Below, piece by piece: positions 1-7,483 of a stretch of 21,386 nt of DNA. Origin of the DNA: CAZYAK01 sp964645935. Lineage in GTDB: Bacteria; Patescibacteriota; Gracilibacteria; Peribacterales; Peribacteraceae. Position 1 is the stretch's first letter, and each line of letters begins with the position of its first letter. The notes below the pieces were generated by a model that saw nothing but the letters and a program-made list of their open reading frames with translations, was not told where the DNA came from and did not search any database. The DNA lies in the NCBI GenBank assembly GCA_964645935.1, contig CAZYAK010000020.1, positions 1 through 21,386 on the forward strand. The letters run 5' to 3'. Both the position numbers and the translations under genes were made by a program.

Positions 1-4
1 GCCA

Positions 5-50
5 TGATCGCCACCCGCGGGTCGAAGACCGCGCGGCTGGGTTATTGGGG
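5..50 (+). repeat. REP-like hairpin repeat copy at the window edge
   Basis: This stretch runs from TGATCGCCACCC to GGGTTATTGGGG. It matches, with mismatches, two copies on the minus strand at 12627-12773, including the GGTC-GAA-GACC hairpin tip and the GGGT(T)ATTGGGG tail. Read in frame 1 it could also be the last 24 codons of a protein ending at base 75, with ATRGSKTARLGYWGG in the middle. Because the same words occur in clearly intergenic DNA elsewhere, I favour a repeat element over a gene end. Confidence 0.5.
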
Positions 51-75
51 TGGCGTGGAAATCGAGCGCTTCTGA

Positions 76-489
76 AAGACATGCTTGCCTCACCCTCCCC
101 CTCCCCTGTCCATCATTCCCCGAAACCGAAGTCCCCCCACAGCGGACATGCAGCATCCGGGACGGACGGAGGAAGAGCCGCTGAAGTCCGGTGCCGTCCC
201 CCACCTCCATCCGTCACACTCTTGCCACTTCCCCCCTCCCCTCATGACGACCGTCCTTGAGACCGCTCTGCAGGAACTCGTCTCCAGGAACGCACGGGGG
301 GTGCCATCCCCGGGCGTGGCAGCGTCCTCGTTGCCAGGGACCGTGTGGACCGGTCGCACGGAGAACGGTGGCACGTGGTCACTGATGAAGAGCAGCGAGA
401 CACGCTACGGCTACTGCTGAAGAAGCCACCAAGGGTGAATAGTCGAGCAGCTGAAGAGTGCCGGCAGCACACGCACCGATGCGAGCCGA
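76..489. other. 414-base stretch with no supported gene
   Basis: Several open frames cross this stretch on both strands, but they are rich in Pro, Ser and Arg, match no family I know and overlap one another. The plus strand is pyrimidine-rich near 90-150 and 200-245. The minus strand therefore carries several close G-runs around 93-121 that could form a G-quadruplex. No promoter, tRNA or good terminator is visible. It lies downstream of the gmd-gtrA operon and may hold the operon's 3' end. Confidence 0.5.
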
Positions 490-906
490 TCAGTGGAACA
501 CGAACTTCTTGCGCATGGTGAAGTTCCACGCGAGCACCAGCACCTGCGTGAGCATCTTGGCCGGCAGGTGGTGCACGTTCGCGGCCTCTACGAAGAGGAA
601 GAGGAGCGATTCGGTCCACAACAGCCCCCCGAGCGCGATGCCGTACGCGATCACGATCTCCTTGCGGCGGCTGTGCTTGCTCTCAAAGATCCAGAGCACG
701 CTGAGGAAGTGATTCCACGCGAACCCAAGCGTGTAGCCGGCCAACGCGGCGAGGTACACATTGAGGTGGAGAATCTCGGTACAAAACGCGTAGAACACCA
801 GATCCACCACCGAGGAAGATCCGCCCACAACGAGGTAGCGCAAGAACTGGATCTTGGGATCGCGGGTCTTCCGGAACGCCAGTCGCTGCAGTGCCTGGAC
901 GATCAC
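490..906 (-). CDS. GtrA-like polysaccharide membrane protein
   Basis: This 138-residue protein has the size and pattern of the GtrA family (PF04138). The family has four membrane helices, a conserved start (here FLRYLVVGGSSSVVDLVFYA), and a C-terminal W-N-F-x-x-R-K-x-F-V-F motif, here WNFTMRKKFVFH. GtrA proteins are thought to move or help use polyprenyl-linked sugars at the inner face of the membrane; the exact substrate cannot be read from sequence. The start codon is GTG, overlapping the gmd stop as GTGA, so the gene is translationally coupled to gmd in one operon. A second GtrA-like gene lies at 20357-20767. Family call is firm; function is inferred. Confidence 0.9.
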   Translation of the reverse strand: MIVQALQRLAFRKTRDPKIQFLRYLVVGGSSSVVDLVFYAFCTEILHLNVYLAALAGYTLGFAWNHFLSVLWIFESKHSRRKEIVIAYGIALGGLLWTESLLFLFVEAANVHHLPAKMLTQVLVLAWNFTMRKKFVFH

Positions 907-1955
907 GCGCGCGGAAGGGAGACGCCAAGCGCGGCACAGTCGGCCTCAAGCATCAGGTGTGCGAGGGCGGCGAGGTCGGTCTTGGGAGTCCAACCGAGTT
1001 CCTTGCGGGCTTTGGAGGCGTCCCCACAGAGGAAGTCCACCTCGGCCGGGCGGTAGTAGTGCGGGTTGATGCCCACGATGGTCTTGCCCGTCTTGGTATC
1101 CACGTAGACCTCGTCCTTCCCATTGCCTTTGCGCTCCCAACGGATGCCTGCCTGCGCGAGACAGAGCTCCAAGAACTGGCGCACGGTGTAGACGGCGCCG
1201 GTGGCGAGCACGTAGTCGTCGGGCTTCTGCTGCTGGAGTATCAGCCACATCCCTTCCACGTACTCCTTGGCGTAGCCCCAGTCGCGCTTGGCCTCCAGGT
1301 TTCCCAGGAGCAGTTGCTCCTGCTTGCCGGCGAGGATGCGCGCAATAGAGAGGGTGATCTTGCGGGTGACGAAGTTCTCGCCGCGGCGGGGCGACTCGTG
1401 GTTGAAGAGGATGCCGTTCACCGCGTACATCCCGTAGCTCTCACGGTAGTTGCGCGTGAGATGGAACGCGAAGGCTTTGGCACAGCCGTAGGGCGAGCGC
1501 GGATAGAAGGGCGTGGACTCGGACTGGAATTTCTCGGAGGTCTTGCCGTACAGCTCCGAGGAGGACGCCTGGTAGAACTTGGCGGGCAGGCCGGACGTGC
1601 GAATGGCCTCCAGAAGGCGCGCGGTGCCGAGGCCCGTAACGTCGCCAGTGTACTCGGGGGTGTCGAAGGAGATGCCCACATGGCTTTGCGCGGCGAGGTT
1701 GTAGACCTCCGCGGGCTTGCACAGTTGCAGCACGCGCATGAGAGAGGACGAGTCCGCGAGGTCGCCGTAGTGGAGCGTGATGGGGCGGTCGGGCGTATTG
1801 ATGTCTGAGAAGAGGTGGTCGATGCGCCCGCGGTTGAATGTGGACGCCCGGCGCACCAGACCATGCACTTCGTAGCCCTTCTCCAAGAGAAACTCCGCCA
1901 GGTAGGAGCCATCCTGGCCCGTGATGCCGGTGATGAGGGCGATGGGGCGTGCCAT
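903..1955 (-). CDS. gmd: GDP-mannose 4,6-dehydratase
   Basis: This 350-residue enzyme converts GDP-D-mannose to GDP-4-keto-6-deoxy-D-mannose, the branch point to GDP-fucose, GDP-rhamnose and GDP-perosamine. It is an extended SDR protein of normal family length. The NAD(P)-binding loop GITGQDGSYL is at residues 10-19, the catalytic Ser/Glu region SSSELYG at 131-137, and the YxxxK pair at Y156 and K160. SPRRGENFVTRKI near 188-200 is a typical Gmd block. The next step is probably the DegT-type aminotransferase at 12894-14003, giving GDP-perosamine; no fucose synthase or reductase is seen in the window. The gene leads a two-gene operon with gtrA and has a promoter box just before the ATG. Confidence 0.97.
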   Translation of the reverse strand: MARPIALITGITGQDGSYLAEFLLEKGYEVHGLVRRASTFNRGRIDHLFSDINTPDRPITLHYGDLADSSSLMRVLQLCKPAEVYNLAAQSHVGISFDTPEYTGDVTGLGTARLLEAIRTSGLPAKFYQASSSELYGKTSEKFQSESTPFYPRSPYGCAKAFAFHLTRNYRESYGMYAVNGILFNHESPRRGENFVTRKITLSIARILAGKQEQLLLGNLEAKRDWGYAKEYVEGMWLILQQQKPDDYVLATGAVYTVRQFLELCLAQAGIRWERKGNGKDEVYVDTKTGKTIVGINPHYYRPAEVDFLCGDASKARKELGWTPKTDLAALAHLMLEADCAALGVSLPRA

Positions 1956-1963
1956 TCCGAGGG

Positions 1964-1992
1964 ATTGTAGGGCGCGGAAGGGGCCGTGTCAT
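1964..1992 (-). promoter_or_regulatory. Promoter of gmd, near-leaderless
   Basis: On the minus strand a -35-like ATGACA (1987-1992) and a -10-like TACAAT (1964-1969) are 17 bases apart. The -10 box ends 8 bases before the gmd ATG, so the transcript should begin at or within a base or two of the start codon. No Shine-Dalgarno site is present. This is the best two-box promoter among the leaderless-type starts in the window. Confidence 0.7.
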
Positions 1993-2011
1993 GCCCAGGA
2001 ACAACGAACTT

Positions 2012-2034
2012 CCCCCCGCCGATGCGGCGGGGGG
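2012..2034 (-). terminator. GC-rich hairpin after the 60-residue gene
   Basis: A perfect 10-bp stem (CCCCCCGCCG pairing with CGGCGGGGGG) closes a 3-base loop. On the minus strand it lies 30 bases after the stop of the small membrane protein and is followed by a moderately T-rich tail (AAGTTCGTTGTT). A second short hairpin, CCTGC-GTC-GCAGG, is at 2040-2052. The tail is not a clean T-run, so termination is likely but not certain. Confidence 0.55.
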
Positions 2035-2064
2035 GGCGTCCTGCGTCGCAGGAAGGGTGTCGTG

Positions 2065-2247
2065 TCAGCGGCGGTAATGGTCGTCCACCGCGTAGCCCAC
2101 GGTCCCGAACACGAGGACGCAGAGGACGACCATGGCCCAGAAGGCCCCCGACTTGTCCCAGCTCATGATGAGCAGGAACACCATGATGGCGGCGGCCGGC
2201 ACCATGCAGGCCAGGAAGGGCATCCACTGGATCGGCGGCTTGGACAC
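2065..2247 (-). CDS. Small membrane protein of unknown function
   Basis: This 60-residue protein has two hydrophobic segments, near residues 11-29 and 36-54, joined by a short WDKSG turn, and a charged tail DDHYRR. I do not recognise a family. A GTG start is chosen because AAGGAG lies 6 bases upstream; this is one of only three clear Shine-Dalgarno starts in the window. It stands alone between gmd and the divergent dehydrogenase operon, with a hairpin after it. The coding case rests on the ribosome binding site, membrane-protein composition and the following hairpin. A role in the envelope is only a guess. Confidence 0.7.
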   Translation of the reverse strand: MSKPPIQWMPFLACMVPAAAIMVFLLIMSWDKSGAFWAMVVLCVLVFGTVGYAVDDHYRR

Positions 2248-2309
2248 GTGAGACTCCTTGCGAATGAGCAGGACGACACGGATGGCACTGCGCCTTCCGT
2301 TAAAAGATT

Positions 2310-2318
2310 TGGTACAAT
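2310..2318 (+). promoter_or_regulatory. Possible extended -10 element upstream of the dehydrogenase
   Basis: TGGTACAAT fits an extended -10 (TGnTAnnnT). It would start an mRNA with a leader of about 70 bases before the ATG at 2398. No good -35 was found. An in-frame ATG at 2317 overlaps the box and would add 27 residues to the dehydrogenase, but such a tail is not usual for the family. Confidence 0.35.
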
Positions 2319-2384
2319 GAATCCTTATGAATTGCAAGTCCTGAAGGAGCTGCTCCGGGGAGGGTGGAACGGGCCCGCGGCTGC

Positions 2385-2390
2385 TACACT
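2385..2390 (+). promoter_or_regulatory. -10 box of the dehydrogenase gene, leaderless type
   Basis: TACACT ends 7 bases before the ATG at 2398. The same hexamer and spacing occur at 6302-6307. No Shine-Dalgarno site precedes this ATG, so the mRNA probably starts at the A of the start codon. Confidence 0.6.
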
Positions 2391-2397
2391 CCACACG

Positions 2398-3660
2398 ATG
2401 AAGAAGCAGAAGATCTGTGTCGTCGGCATGGGATACGTGGGCCTGCCACTGGCTGCCGCCTTCGCGCGCGCGGGCCATGACGTGACGGGCTACGACATCT
2501 CCGAGAAGCGCATCGCGGAGCTGCAAGGCGGCCACGACCGCACCAACGAGCTCACGGATATGGAGCTCCAGGCCGTCACCATCCGCTACTCCACGGACCC
2601 GGCGGTGATGGTGGATCGCGATATCGTGATCCTGGCCATCCCCACTCCCGTGGACGCCAACAACATCCCCGATCTCAGCCTGGTGGAGAACGCGTCGGTG
2701 GCCGTGGGGAAGCACCTCAAGAAAGGAGCCATCGTCGTATATGAGAGCACGGTGTACCCCGGCGTGACGGAGGAGTTTTGCGGTCCCATCCTGGAGAAGG
2801 AGTCGGGTTTGAAGAGCGGCACCGACTTCACGCTCGGCTACTCGCCCGAGCGCATCAACCCTGGCGACAAGCTCCATACCATTGATCGCATCGTCAAGAT
2901 CGTGGCGGGGCAGGACGAACTGACCACCGACACGCTCGTGGCGCTGTATGGCTCCGTGGTGACGGCCGGCATCCACCGGGCCCCGAGCATCAAGGTGGCG
3001 GAGATGGCCAAGGCCATCGAGAACGCCCAGCGGGACCTCAACATCGCCTTCATCAACGAGGTGGCGATGCTCTGCGGGAGGATCGGCATCCCCACCAAGG
3101 CGGTGCTGACAGCCGCCGGAACCAAGTGGAACTTTCTCCGGTTCCAGCCAGGCCTGGTGGGCGGGCACTGCATCGGGGTGGATCCGTACTACCTCGTGGA
3201 GAAGGCGAAGCAGCTCGGCATGGCCACCCACATCATCACCGCCGGACGCGCGGTGAACGACGGGATGGCCGCGTACGTGGCAGAGCGGACCGCAGCGGCG
3301 CTACAACGCGGCGGACGGGCACTGGTGCTGGGCATGACCTTTAAAGAGGACATCCCCGACACTCGCAACAGCAAGTCCGGCGAGGTGGTGGTGGCCCTAA
3401 CGGGCGCGGGCGTCGAGACGTTCGTGCACGACCCGTTCCTGACGGACGACGACGTGCGCTCCCGTGGGTACGCTCCCGGATCCCTGGACGACGGCACGTA
3501 CGACGCCGTGCTGCTCCTGGTCCCCCACCGCGAATACCTCGCCGCCGGCGCTCCGGCAATCTTGAAGGCGCTCGCGCCGGGCGGCGTCTGCTTCGACCTG
3601 AAGTCCCTGCTTGATCCCTCCGTCTTCGAAGACGCCGGACGCAGGTACCTCGCACTCTGA
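2398..3660 (+). CDS. Nucleotide-sugar dehydrogenase (UDP-HexNAc 6-dehydrogenase type)
   Basis: This 420-residue protein belongs to the UDP-glucose/GDP-mannose dehydrogenase family, which oxidises C6 of a nucleotide sugar twice with NAD+ to give a uronic acid. The Rossmann loop is GMGYVGLP at residues 10-17. YESTVYPGVTEE is at 115-126, the Lys/Asn pair of EMAKAIENAQRDLN is near 205-209, and the catalytic Cys is C258 in GGHCIGVDPYYLV. The ESTVYPG and GGHCIGVDPYYL forms are those of the WbpA/TviB/WecC branch, so a UDP-N-acetylhexosamine is the likelier substrate than UDP-glucose. The start at 2398 puts the Rossmann strand at the N-terminus, as is usual. It leads an operon with a methyltransferase and a flippase. 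Confidence 0.93.
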   Translation: MKKQKICVVGMGYVGLPLAAAFARAGHDVTGYDISEKRIAELQGGHDRTNELTDMELQAVTIRYSTDPAVMVDRDIVILAIPTPVDANNIPDLSLVENASVAVGKHLKKGAIVVYESTVYPGVTEEFCGPILEKESGLKSGTDFTLGYSPERINPGDKLHTIDRIVKIVAGQDELTTDTLVALYGSVVTAGIHRAPSIKVAEMAKAIENAQRDLNIAFINEVAMLCGRIGIPTKAVLTAAGTKWNFLRFQPGLVGGHCIGVDPYYLVEKAKQLGMATHIITAGRAVNDGMAAYVAERTAAALQRGGRALVLGMTFKEDIPDTRNSKSGEVVVALTGAGVETFVHDPFLTDDDVRSRGYAPGSLDDGTYDAVLLLVPHREYLAAGAPAILKALAPGGVCFDLKSLLDPSVFEDAGRRYLAL

Positions 3661-3682
3661 CCGAGCGCGTTCCCCCGCCGCG

Positions 3683-4414
3683 ATGCCCCTGGACACCCAC
3701 CAATCCCAGCAGGAAGCGAAGTACCACGTGCCATACCACTACCTCCAGACGCGCTGGACCGTGGCCGGCATCACCTACCTCGCGTACCTCGCCCGCGCGC
3801 GAGAGCTGCTCCTGGCCACCAAGCCCGGCCGTGCGCTCGACGCCGGCTGCGGTGACGGGAGGTTTGTGGCATACGTGCGCGAGGCGGACAGGATGTGCCC
3901 TATCGAAGGCGCAGACTACTCCGAAACCGCCATCGCCTTCGCCAGACTCTTCAACCCAGGCGCGACGTTCCACGTAGCGAACCTGCTTGGCACGGTTCCC
4001 TTCCCCGATGCCTCATTCGACGCCGTCACGTGTATCGAGGTAGTGGAGCACTTTGAGCCGCACAAGCTCCCGCATGTCCTCGCCGAGGCCAAGCGCATCC
4101 TCAAGCCCGGCGGCCGCATCATCATCACCACGCCCACCACCCGGGAGAAGAAGGTCTCCAAGGCACATTTCCAGCACTTCACGGAGACCTCCATGCGCGC
4201 GTACCTCAACGGCGCTGGCTTCCAAGGCGCCGTGTTCGAGGGCCAGCACCGAGTCTCACGACTCCAGACGCTCCTGCACGGCCTCCTCGAGAACCGCCTG
4301 TGGGCCGTACGCTGGAAGCCGCTCCTGGCGGCCTACCGCGGCTGGTACGACCGTGCGTGCGATCGCTGCTTAGTGGCCGAAGGGCGACGCATGATCGTTT
4401 CCGCGCGCGCATGA
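3683..4414 (+). CDS. SAM-dependent methyltransferase, class I
   Basis: This 243-residue protein has the class I methyltransferase fold. Motif I is LDAGCGDGRF at residues 52-61. An acidic ADYS follows the second strand near 77-80, then FDAVTCIEVVEHF and RILKPGGRIIITTPT, as in Methyltransf_11/25 proteins. The acceptor is unknown; position between a sugar dehydrogenase and a flippase suggests a sugar or lipid-linked glycan. It starts 22 bases after the dehydrogenase stop and its own stop overlaps the next ATG (ATGA), so it is mid-operon. The family call is sure, the substrate is not. Confidence 0.9.
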   Translation: MPLDTHQSQQEAKYHVPYHYLQTRWTVAGITYLAYLARARELLLATKPGRALDAGCGDGRFVAYVREADRMCPIEGADYSETAIAFARLFNPGATFHVANLLGTVPFPDASFDAVTCIEVVEHFEPHKLPHVLAEAKRILKPGGRIIITTPTTREKKVSKAHFQHFTETSMRAYLNGAGFQGAVFEGQHRVSRLQTLLHGLLENRLWAVRWKPLLAAYRGWYDRACDRCLVAEGRRMIVSARA

Positions 4415-5709
4415 GGATGGTCCCCGCCCCGTTTCGCCGGCCGGTGTCGAAGGCCGTCGCGTGGCTGGGCAAGCGCCTGGGCATCGACGCCGGCTACGCT
4501 GTACGCAACACCGTCATCGCCACACTCACGTACGGCGCCACGGTTCTCAGCGGCCTCGTGACGGGGTACCTTGTGGCCCGCTTCTTCCCTCCGGAGCTGT
4601 ACGGCAAGTACAAGTTCGTGGTGACGATTGTGGGCGCTGTGGGACTCATCAGTCTGCCGGGGCTGGGCTCCGCGCTCAGCCGCACCCTCATCCACCGAAA
4701 GGACAAGACGCCCTTGCGCTGGACACTGAAGATGAACGTGCTGCTCTGCCTCGCCGGGGCGCTCGTCCTCCTGGCCGCCATCCCGCTCCTGCCCCTCTGG
4801 AACCGCGAGGACTTGTGGCCGCTGTTCGTCATCGCGGCGGTGCTCTTCGTCCCCAACCAGGTGGGCTCCACGTTCTTCAGCGCCGTGGTCACAGGGACGG
4901 AATCCTTCGGCAGGTCACTACGCGTGACGGCATTGGGGAGCGCGCTCGTGATCCCGTCGGTACTGCTCATGCTCTGGCTTCGCCCATCTCCTGTCCTCTT
5001 GATGGCCTTCGGGGTGGGTATCCCCGCGACCCTCTACCTCCGAGAAGTGGCCAAGGCATGGAGGCGCTTCCCGTCGGAGGAGAAATCCAATGAGGTCATC
5101 CGCTACGGCACGCAGCTTAGTCTCAACACCATCCCCATCTCCCTTTCGAGCTATCTGGATGCCCTGCTCGTCTCCGCGTTCTTCGGGCTCAATACACTGG
5201 CCGTATTCTCGGTGGCCATCCTCATCCCGGAGCAGGCGAAGACGTGGTCCAAGTACCTCCTTCCCGTGGGCTTCGCGAAGCAAGCCGCCGGCGACGACAC
5301 GCGGGAGCGGCGGCGCAAGATGGCCAGGCTTATCGGCGGAGCCACGGTGCTGTTTGCGATGGGCGTGGCGGTGTACGTGCTCGTGGCGCCGTGGCTCTTG
5401 CCGCTGCTGTTCCCCAAGTACCTCGGCCAGATGGGCGACATCGTGCTGTATACACGTCTGTCTTCGCTCATTCTCCTCACCGCGCCTGCCGTGCTCTTCC
5501 CGCAGTATCTGGAAGCGCGGGGCATGGTGAAAGAGCTGCGGTCGTGTCAGTGGGGGTCCGCTGCCGTGTTCTGCCTCACGCTCGTGGCGCTGGTGCCGAC
5601 ACTCGGACCCGTGGGGGCGCTGATCGCCCGCGGCATGTTCCGCCTGACATACGTGGGCTACGCGTGGTGGATCCTGCGCCATTCGCCCCCGGCGAGGACC
5701 GGGATTTAA
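4411..5709 (+). CDS. Wzx-type polysaccharide flippase
   Basis: This 432-residue protein is almost wholly hydrophobic, with roughly 12 membrane segments. It has the N-terminal block found in the polysaccharide exporter branch of the MOP superfamily (PF01943/PF13440): an early TLTYGATVLSGLVTGYLVARFF helix followed by FPPELYGKYKFV. Such proteins turn undecaprenyl-linked oligosaccharide units across the membrane. The start is the ATG overlapping the methyltransferase stop. Its TAA stop overlaps, tail to tail, the stop of the phosphatase gene on the other strand, with no room for a terminator between them. Which glycan it moves cannot be told from sequence. Confidence 0.92.
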   Translation: MRMVPAPFRRPVSKAVAWLGKRLGIDAGYAVRNTVIATLTYGATVLSGLVTGYLVARFFPPELYGKYKFVVTIVGAVGLISLPGLGSALSRTLIHRKDKTPLRWTLKMNVLLCLAGALVLLAAIPLLPLWNREDLWPLFVIAAVLFVPNQVGSTFFSAVVTGTESFGRSLRVTALGSALVIPSVLLMLWLRPSPVLLMAFGVGIPATLYLREVAKAWRRFPSEEKSNEVIRYGTQLSLNTIPISLSSYLDALLVSAFFGLNTLAVFSVAILIPEQAKTWSKYLLPVGFAKQAAGDDTRERRRKMARLIGGATVLFAMGVAVYVLVAPWLLPLLFPKYLGQMGDIVLYTRLSSLILLTAPAVLFPQYLEARGMVKELRSCQWGSAAVFCLTLVALVPTLGPVGALIARGMFRLTYVGYAWWILRHSPPARTGI

Positions 5710-6221
5710 GCGCGGAGCAGCCGGTCCGCGAGATCGTCGAAGTCCCGGATGGTCATGTCCGCCGTGAGCTTGGTGGGGAACCGAGATGGGATACGCGCCG
5801 TGCGACAACCAATGGCTTGGCCAATGCCCGTGTCGCCATCCTTGTCCCCCACCATCACACACGCAGCGGGGTTGATCCACGGAAACTCCGCACGGAGGCT
5901 CTCCCACATCCCCGGCCGGGGCTTACGGCAGTGACAGAGGCCCAGGTGCGGGCAAAACCGGTACGCCTCGATGGTGATGCCACCCTCCCTCAGCAGCTCC
6001 AGCGTGCGCGCCTGCACAGCCTGGAAATCCTCCAGGCGGTATCGCCCGATGGCGATTCCCGCTTGGTTGGTGAGCATGAAGAACGTCCACCCGGCGTCGC
6101 GCAAACGGCCCAGACCCGGGAGGACGCCGGGCAGGAGCTCCACGGCGGCGGGGTCCCAGAGCTGGCGGTCTACGTCGCGGATGAGGGTGCCGTCGCGGTC
6201 GAGCAGGAGAACGGGGCGCAT
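5706..6221 (-). CDS. HAD phosphatase, GmhB/HisB-N type
   Basis: This 171-residue protein matches the D-glycero-D-manno-heptose 1,7-bisphosphate 7-phosphatase (GmhB) family. The catalytic aspartates are D8 and D10 in LLDRDGTLI, followed by TNQAGI at 51-56. The zinc loop is complete, with C90, H92, C96 and C98 in CPHLGLCHCRKP, then VGDKDGD at 124-130. In heptose pathways it removes the C7 phosphate, but no GmhA, HldE or HldD partner is visible here, so another sugar bisphosphate is possible. It is a single gene lying antisense between two plus-strand operons, with a TATCAT box 6 bases before the ATG. Confidence 0.93.
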   Translation of the reverse strand: MRPVLLLDRDGTLIRDVDRQLWDPAAVELLPGVLPGLGRLRDAGWTFFMLTNQAGIAIGRYRLEDFQAVQARTLELLREGGITIEAYRFCPHLGLCHCRKPRPGMWESLRAEFPWINPAACVMVGDKDGDTGIGQAIGCRTARIPSRFPTKLTADMTIRDFDDLADRLLRA

Positions 6222-6227
6222 GGGGTG

Positions 6228-6233
6228 ATGATA
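6228..6233 (-). promoter_or_regulatory. -10 box of the HAD phosphatase, leaderless type
   Basis: TATCAT on the minus strand ends 6 bases before the ATG at 6221. The spacer is CACCCC and there is no Shine-Dalgarno site between box and start. The GT2 gene at 12563 has the same hexamer at the same distance. Confidence 0.55.
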
Positions 6234-6301
6234 GAGGAGGAAGACCGGTTGAAGCTGCGGATCGTGTGTAAAAGCAAAAATCTACCCTCGGATTCATGCG
6301 C

Positions 6302-6307
6302 TACACT
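6302..6307 (+). promoter_or_regulatory. -10 box of the GT2 gene, leaderless type
   Basis: TACACT ends 7 bases before the ATG at 6315, copying the arrangement at 2385-2390. No Shine-Dalgarno site is present. This promoter would drive the five-gene carbamoyltransferase operon. Confidence 0.6.
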
Positions 6308-6314
6308 CCTCGCG

Positions 6315-7232
6315 ATGCTGTCGCTGATTGTCCCGGTCTTCAACGAGCACGACGCCGTGGAATCCACGGTGCGGCAGCTGCATGCGGCGCTGTCGGCTCG
6401 CGGGGGCGACTGGGAAATTGTGGTAGTGGACGATGGCAGCACCGACGGATCGGGTTGCATGGCGCGGGACCTGGGTTTGCCGCGGGTGCGCGTGGTCACT
6501 CACCCCCAAAACCTTGGCAACGGCGCCTCCATCAAGACGGGCATCCGCCACGCCCGCGGCGAGATGCTGGGTACCGTAGACGCCGACGGCACGTACCCCA
6601 TCGCGGACATCCCGCGACTGGTGGACGAGCTGGAATCCGCGGGCGCAGACATGGTGGTGGGCGCCCGCGCCCACGACGGCGAGCACATCCCCACGCCGCA
6701 CCGCGTCGCCAAGGCCATCCTCATTAGGCTCGCGCGCTACCTCACAGGCGTGCGGATCCCCGACATCAACTCTGGCATGCGCGTGTTCCGCCGCCCGTTG
6801 GCCGAACGCTTCTGGAACCTCTACCCACAGGGCTTTTCGTTTCACATCACTATCACACTGGGGGGGCTGTGCAACGGCTTCCTGGTGCGGTACGTACCCA
6901 TCACCTACGGGAAGCGCATCGGACGCAGCAAGCTCTCGTCCGGCGCTGACGGATTTTTGAACTTCGTGCGGTTCCTGCACGTGCTGCTGCGGGTGGTGAG
7001 CTACTTCCGCCCGCTCCGGTTCTTCCTGTGGCCGGCCGCGCTGCTCACGGCCGCTGGCCTACCGCTGGCGTTTGCTGGAGATGGGCGCTCTTGGGGTATG
7101 GCGTTCCTCATGGCCGCGCTCCAGATGCTGCTCTGCGGCATCCTCGCAGAGGTGCTGGTGCGCACGCGTCGTCCTGCACCCCCCGCGCCGCCGGTTCCGG
7201 CGGAAGCGGCTTCCGCCAGGGCCGCAGGCTGA
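6315..7232 (+). CDS. GT2 glycosyltransferase, DPM1/GtrB-like, with C-terminal membrane helices
   Basis: This 305-residue protein has a family 2 transferase domain: LSLIVPVFNE at the N-terminus, VVDDGSTDG near 38-45, and the metal-binding DAD at 89-91. The domain resembles dolichyl- or undecaprenyl-phosphate sugar transferases. After NSGMRVFRR and FSFHITITL come two hydrophobic segments near 235-257 and 264-282, then a Pro/Ala-rich tail. It probably charges polyprenyl phosphate with a sugar on the cytoplasmic face, supplying the membrane transferases. The ATG at 6315 is set by the family start and the upstream TACACT box. It leads the carbamoyltransferase operon. Donor sugar unknown. Confidence 0.9.
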   Translation: MLSLIVPVFNEHDAVESTVRQLHAALSARGGDWEIVVVDDGSTDGSGCMARDLGLPRVRVVTHPQNLGNGASIKTGIRHARGEMLGTVDADGTYPIADIPRLVDELESAGADMVVGARAHDGEHIPTPHRVAKAILIRLARYLTGVRIPDINSGMRVFRRPLAERFWNLYPQGFSFHITITLGGLCNGFLVRYVPITYGKRIGRSKLSSGADGFLNFVRFLHVLLRVVSYFRPLRFFLWPAALLTAAGLPLAFAGDGRSWGMAFLMAALQMLLCGILAEVLVRTRRPAPPAPPVPAEAASARAAG

Positions 7233-7238
7233 TAGGAT
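7233..7238 (+). promoter_or_regulatory. TAGGAT motif before the DUF5989 gene
   Basis: TAGGAT begins directly after the GT2 stop and ends 7 bases before the next ATG, fitting the leaderless pattern. The overlapping AGGATAGGAT could instead serve as a weak ribosome binding site within the operon. I cannot decide between these. Confidence 0.3.
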
Positions 7239-7245
7239 AGGATCC

Positions 7246-7404
7246 ATGGGAAAAGCTGCGATCTTCCGGGAGCTGTGGATGTTCCTCAGCGTGCGTAAGA
7301 AGTGGTGGCTCATGCCAATCTTCCTCCTCATCGTGCTGCTGGGGTTCTTGCTGGTGTTCGCCCAGGCGAGCCCGCTGGCGCCATTCATCTACACGCTTAT
7401 CTAG
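7246..7404 (+). CDS. DUF5989 family small membrane protein
   Basis: This 52-residue protein fits DUF5989: a short amphipathic N-terminus (FRELWMFLSVRKKWW), one membrane helix near residues 21-40, and a conserved end reading SPLAPFIYTLI. From what I recall, proteins of this kind sit next to O-carbamoyltransferases, as sxtJ and sxtK do in saxitoxin clusters. The same context holds here, since an SxtJ-like gene and the carbamoyltransferase follow directly. Function is unknown; an anchoring or partner role for the carbamoyltransferase is inference. It starts 13 bases after the GT2 stop. Confidence 0.85.
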   Translation: MGKAAIFRELWMFLSVRKKWWLMPIFLLIVLLGFLLVFAQASPLAPFIYTLI

Positions 7405-7483
7405 GCGTTAGGCCGTAGAGCCTTGGTTCCCGCCTCGTCCCCCTCCCTACCGTCTACTTCCTAACCGCCTACATCCTCGCCCG

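Noticed and set aside
1..75. Possible C-terminal end of a protein reading in from the left edge.
   Set aside because: The same words occur in intergenic repeat copies at 12.6-12.8 kb, so the frame may be a by-product of the repeat. The true answer needs the sequence to the left.
85..619. Overlapping open frames on both strands (85-420 plus, 90-374 minus, 242-619 minus).
   Set aside because: Compositions are rich in Pro, Ser, Arg with no family pattern, they overlap one another, and the last runs into the well-supported GtrA gene in another frame.
2317..2397. N-terminal extension of the dehydrogenase from the ATG at 2317.
   Set aside because: Family members begin with the Rossmann strand, and the TACACT box 7 bases before 2398 fits the start pattern of the window. 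Kept only as an open question.
5244..6314. Upstream extension of the GT2 frame at 6315 through the flippase and phosphatase genes.
   Set aside because: The translation is a shadow of those genes in another frame; the GT2 fold begins at the ATG at 6315.
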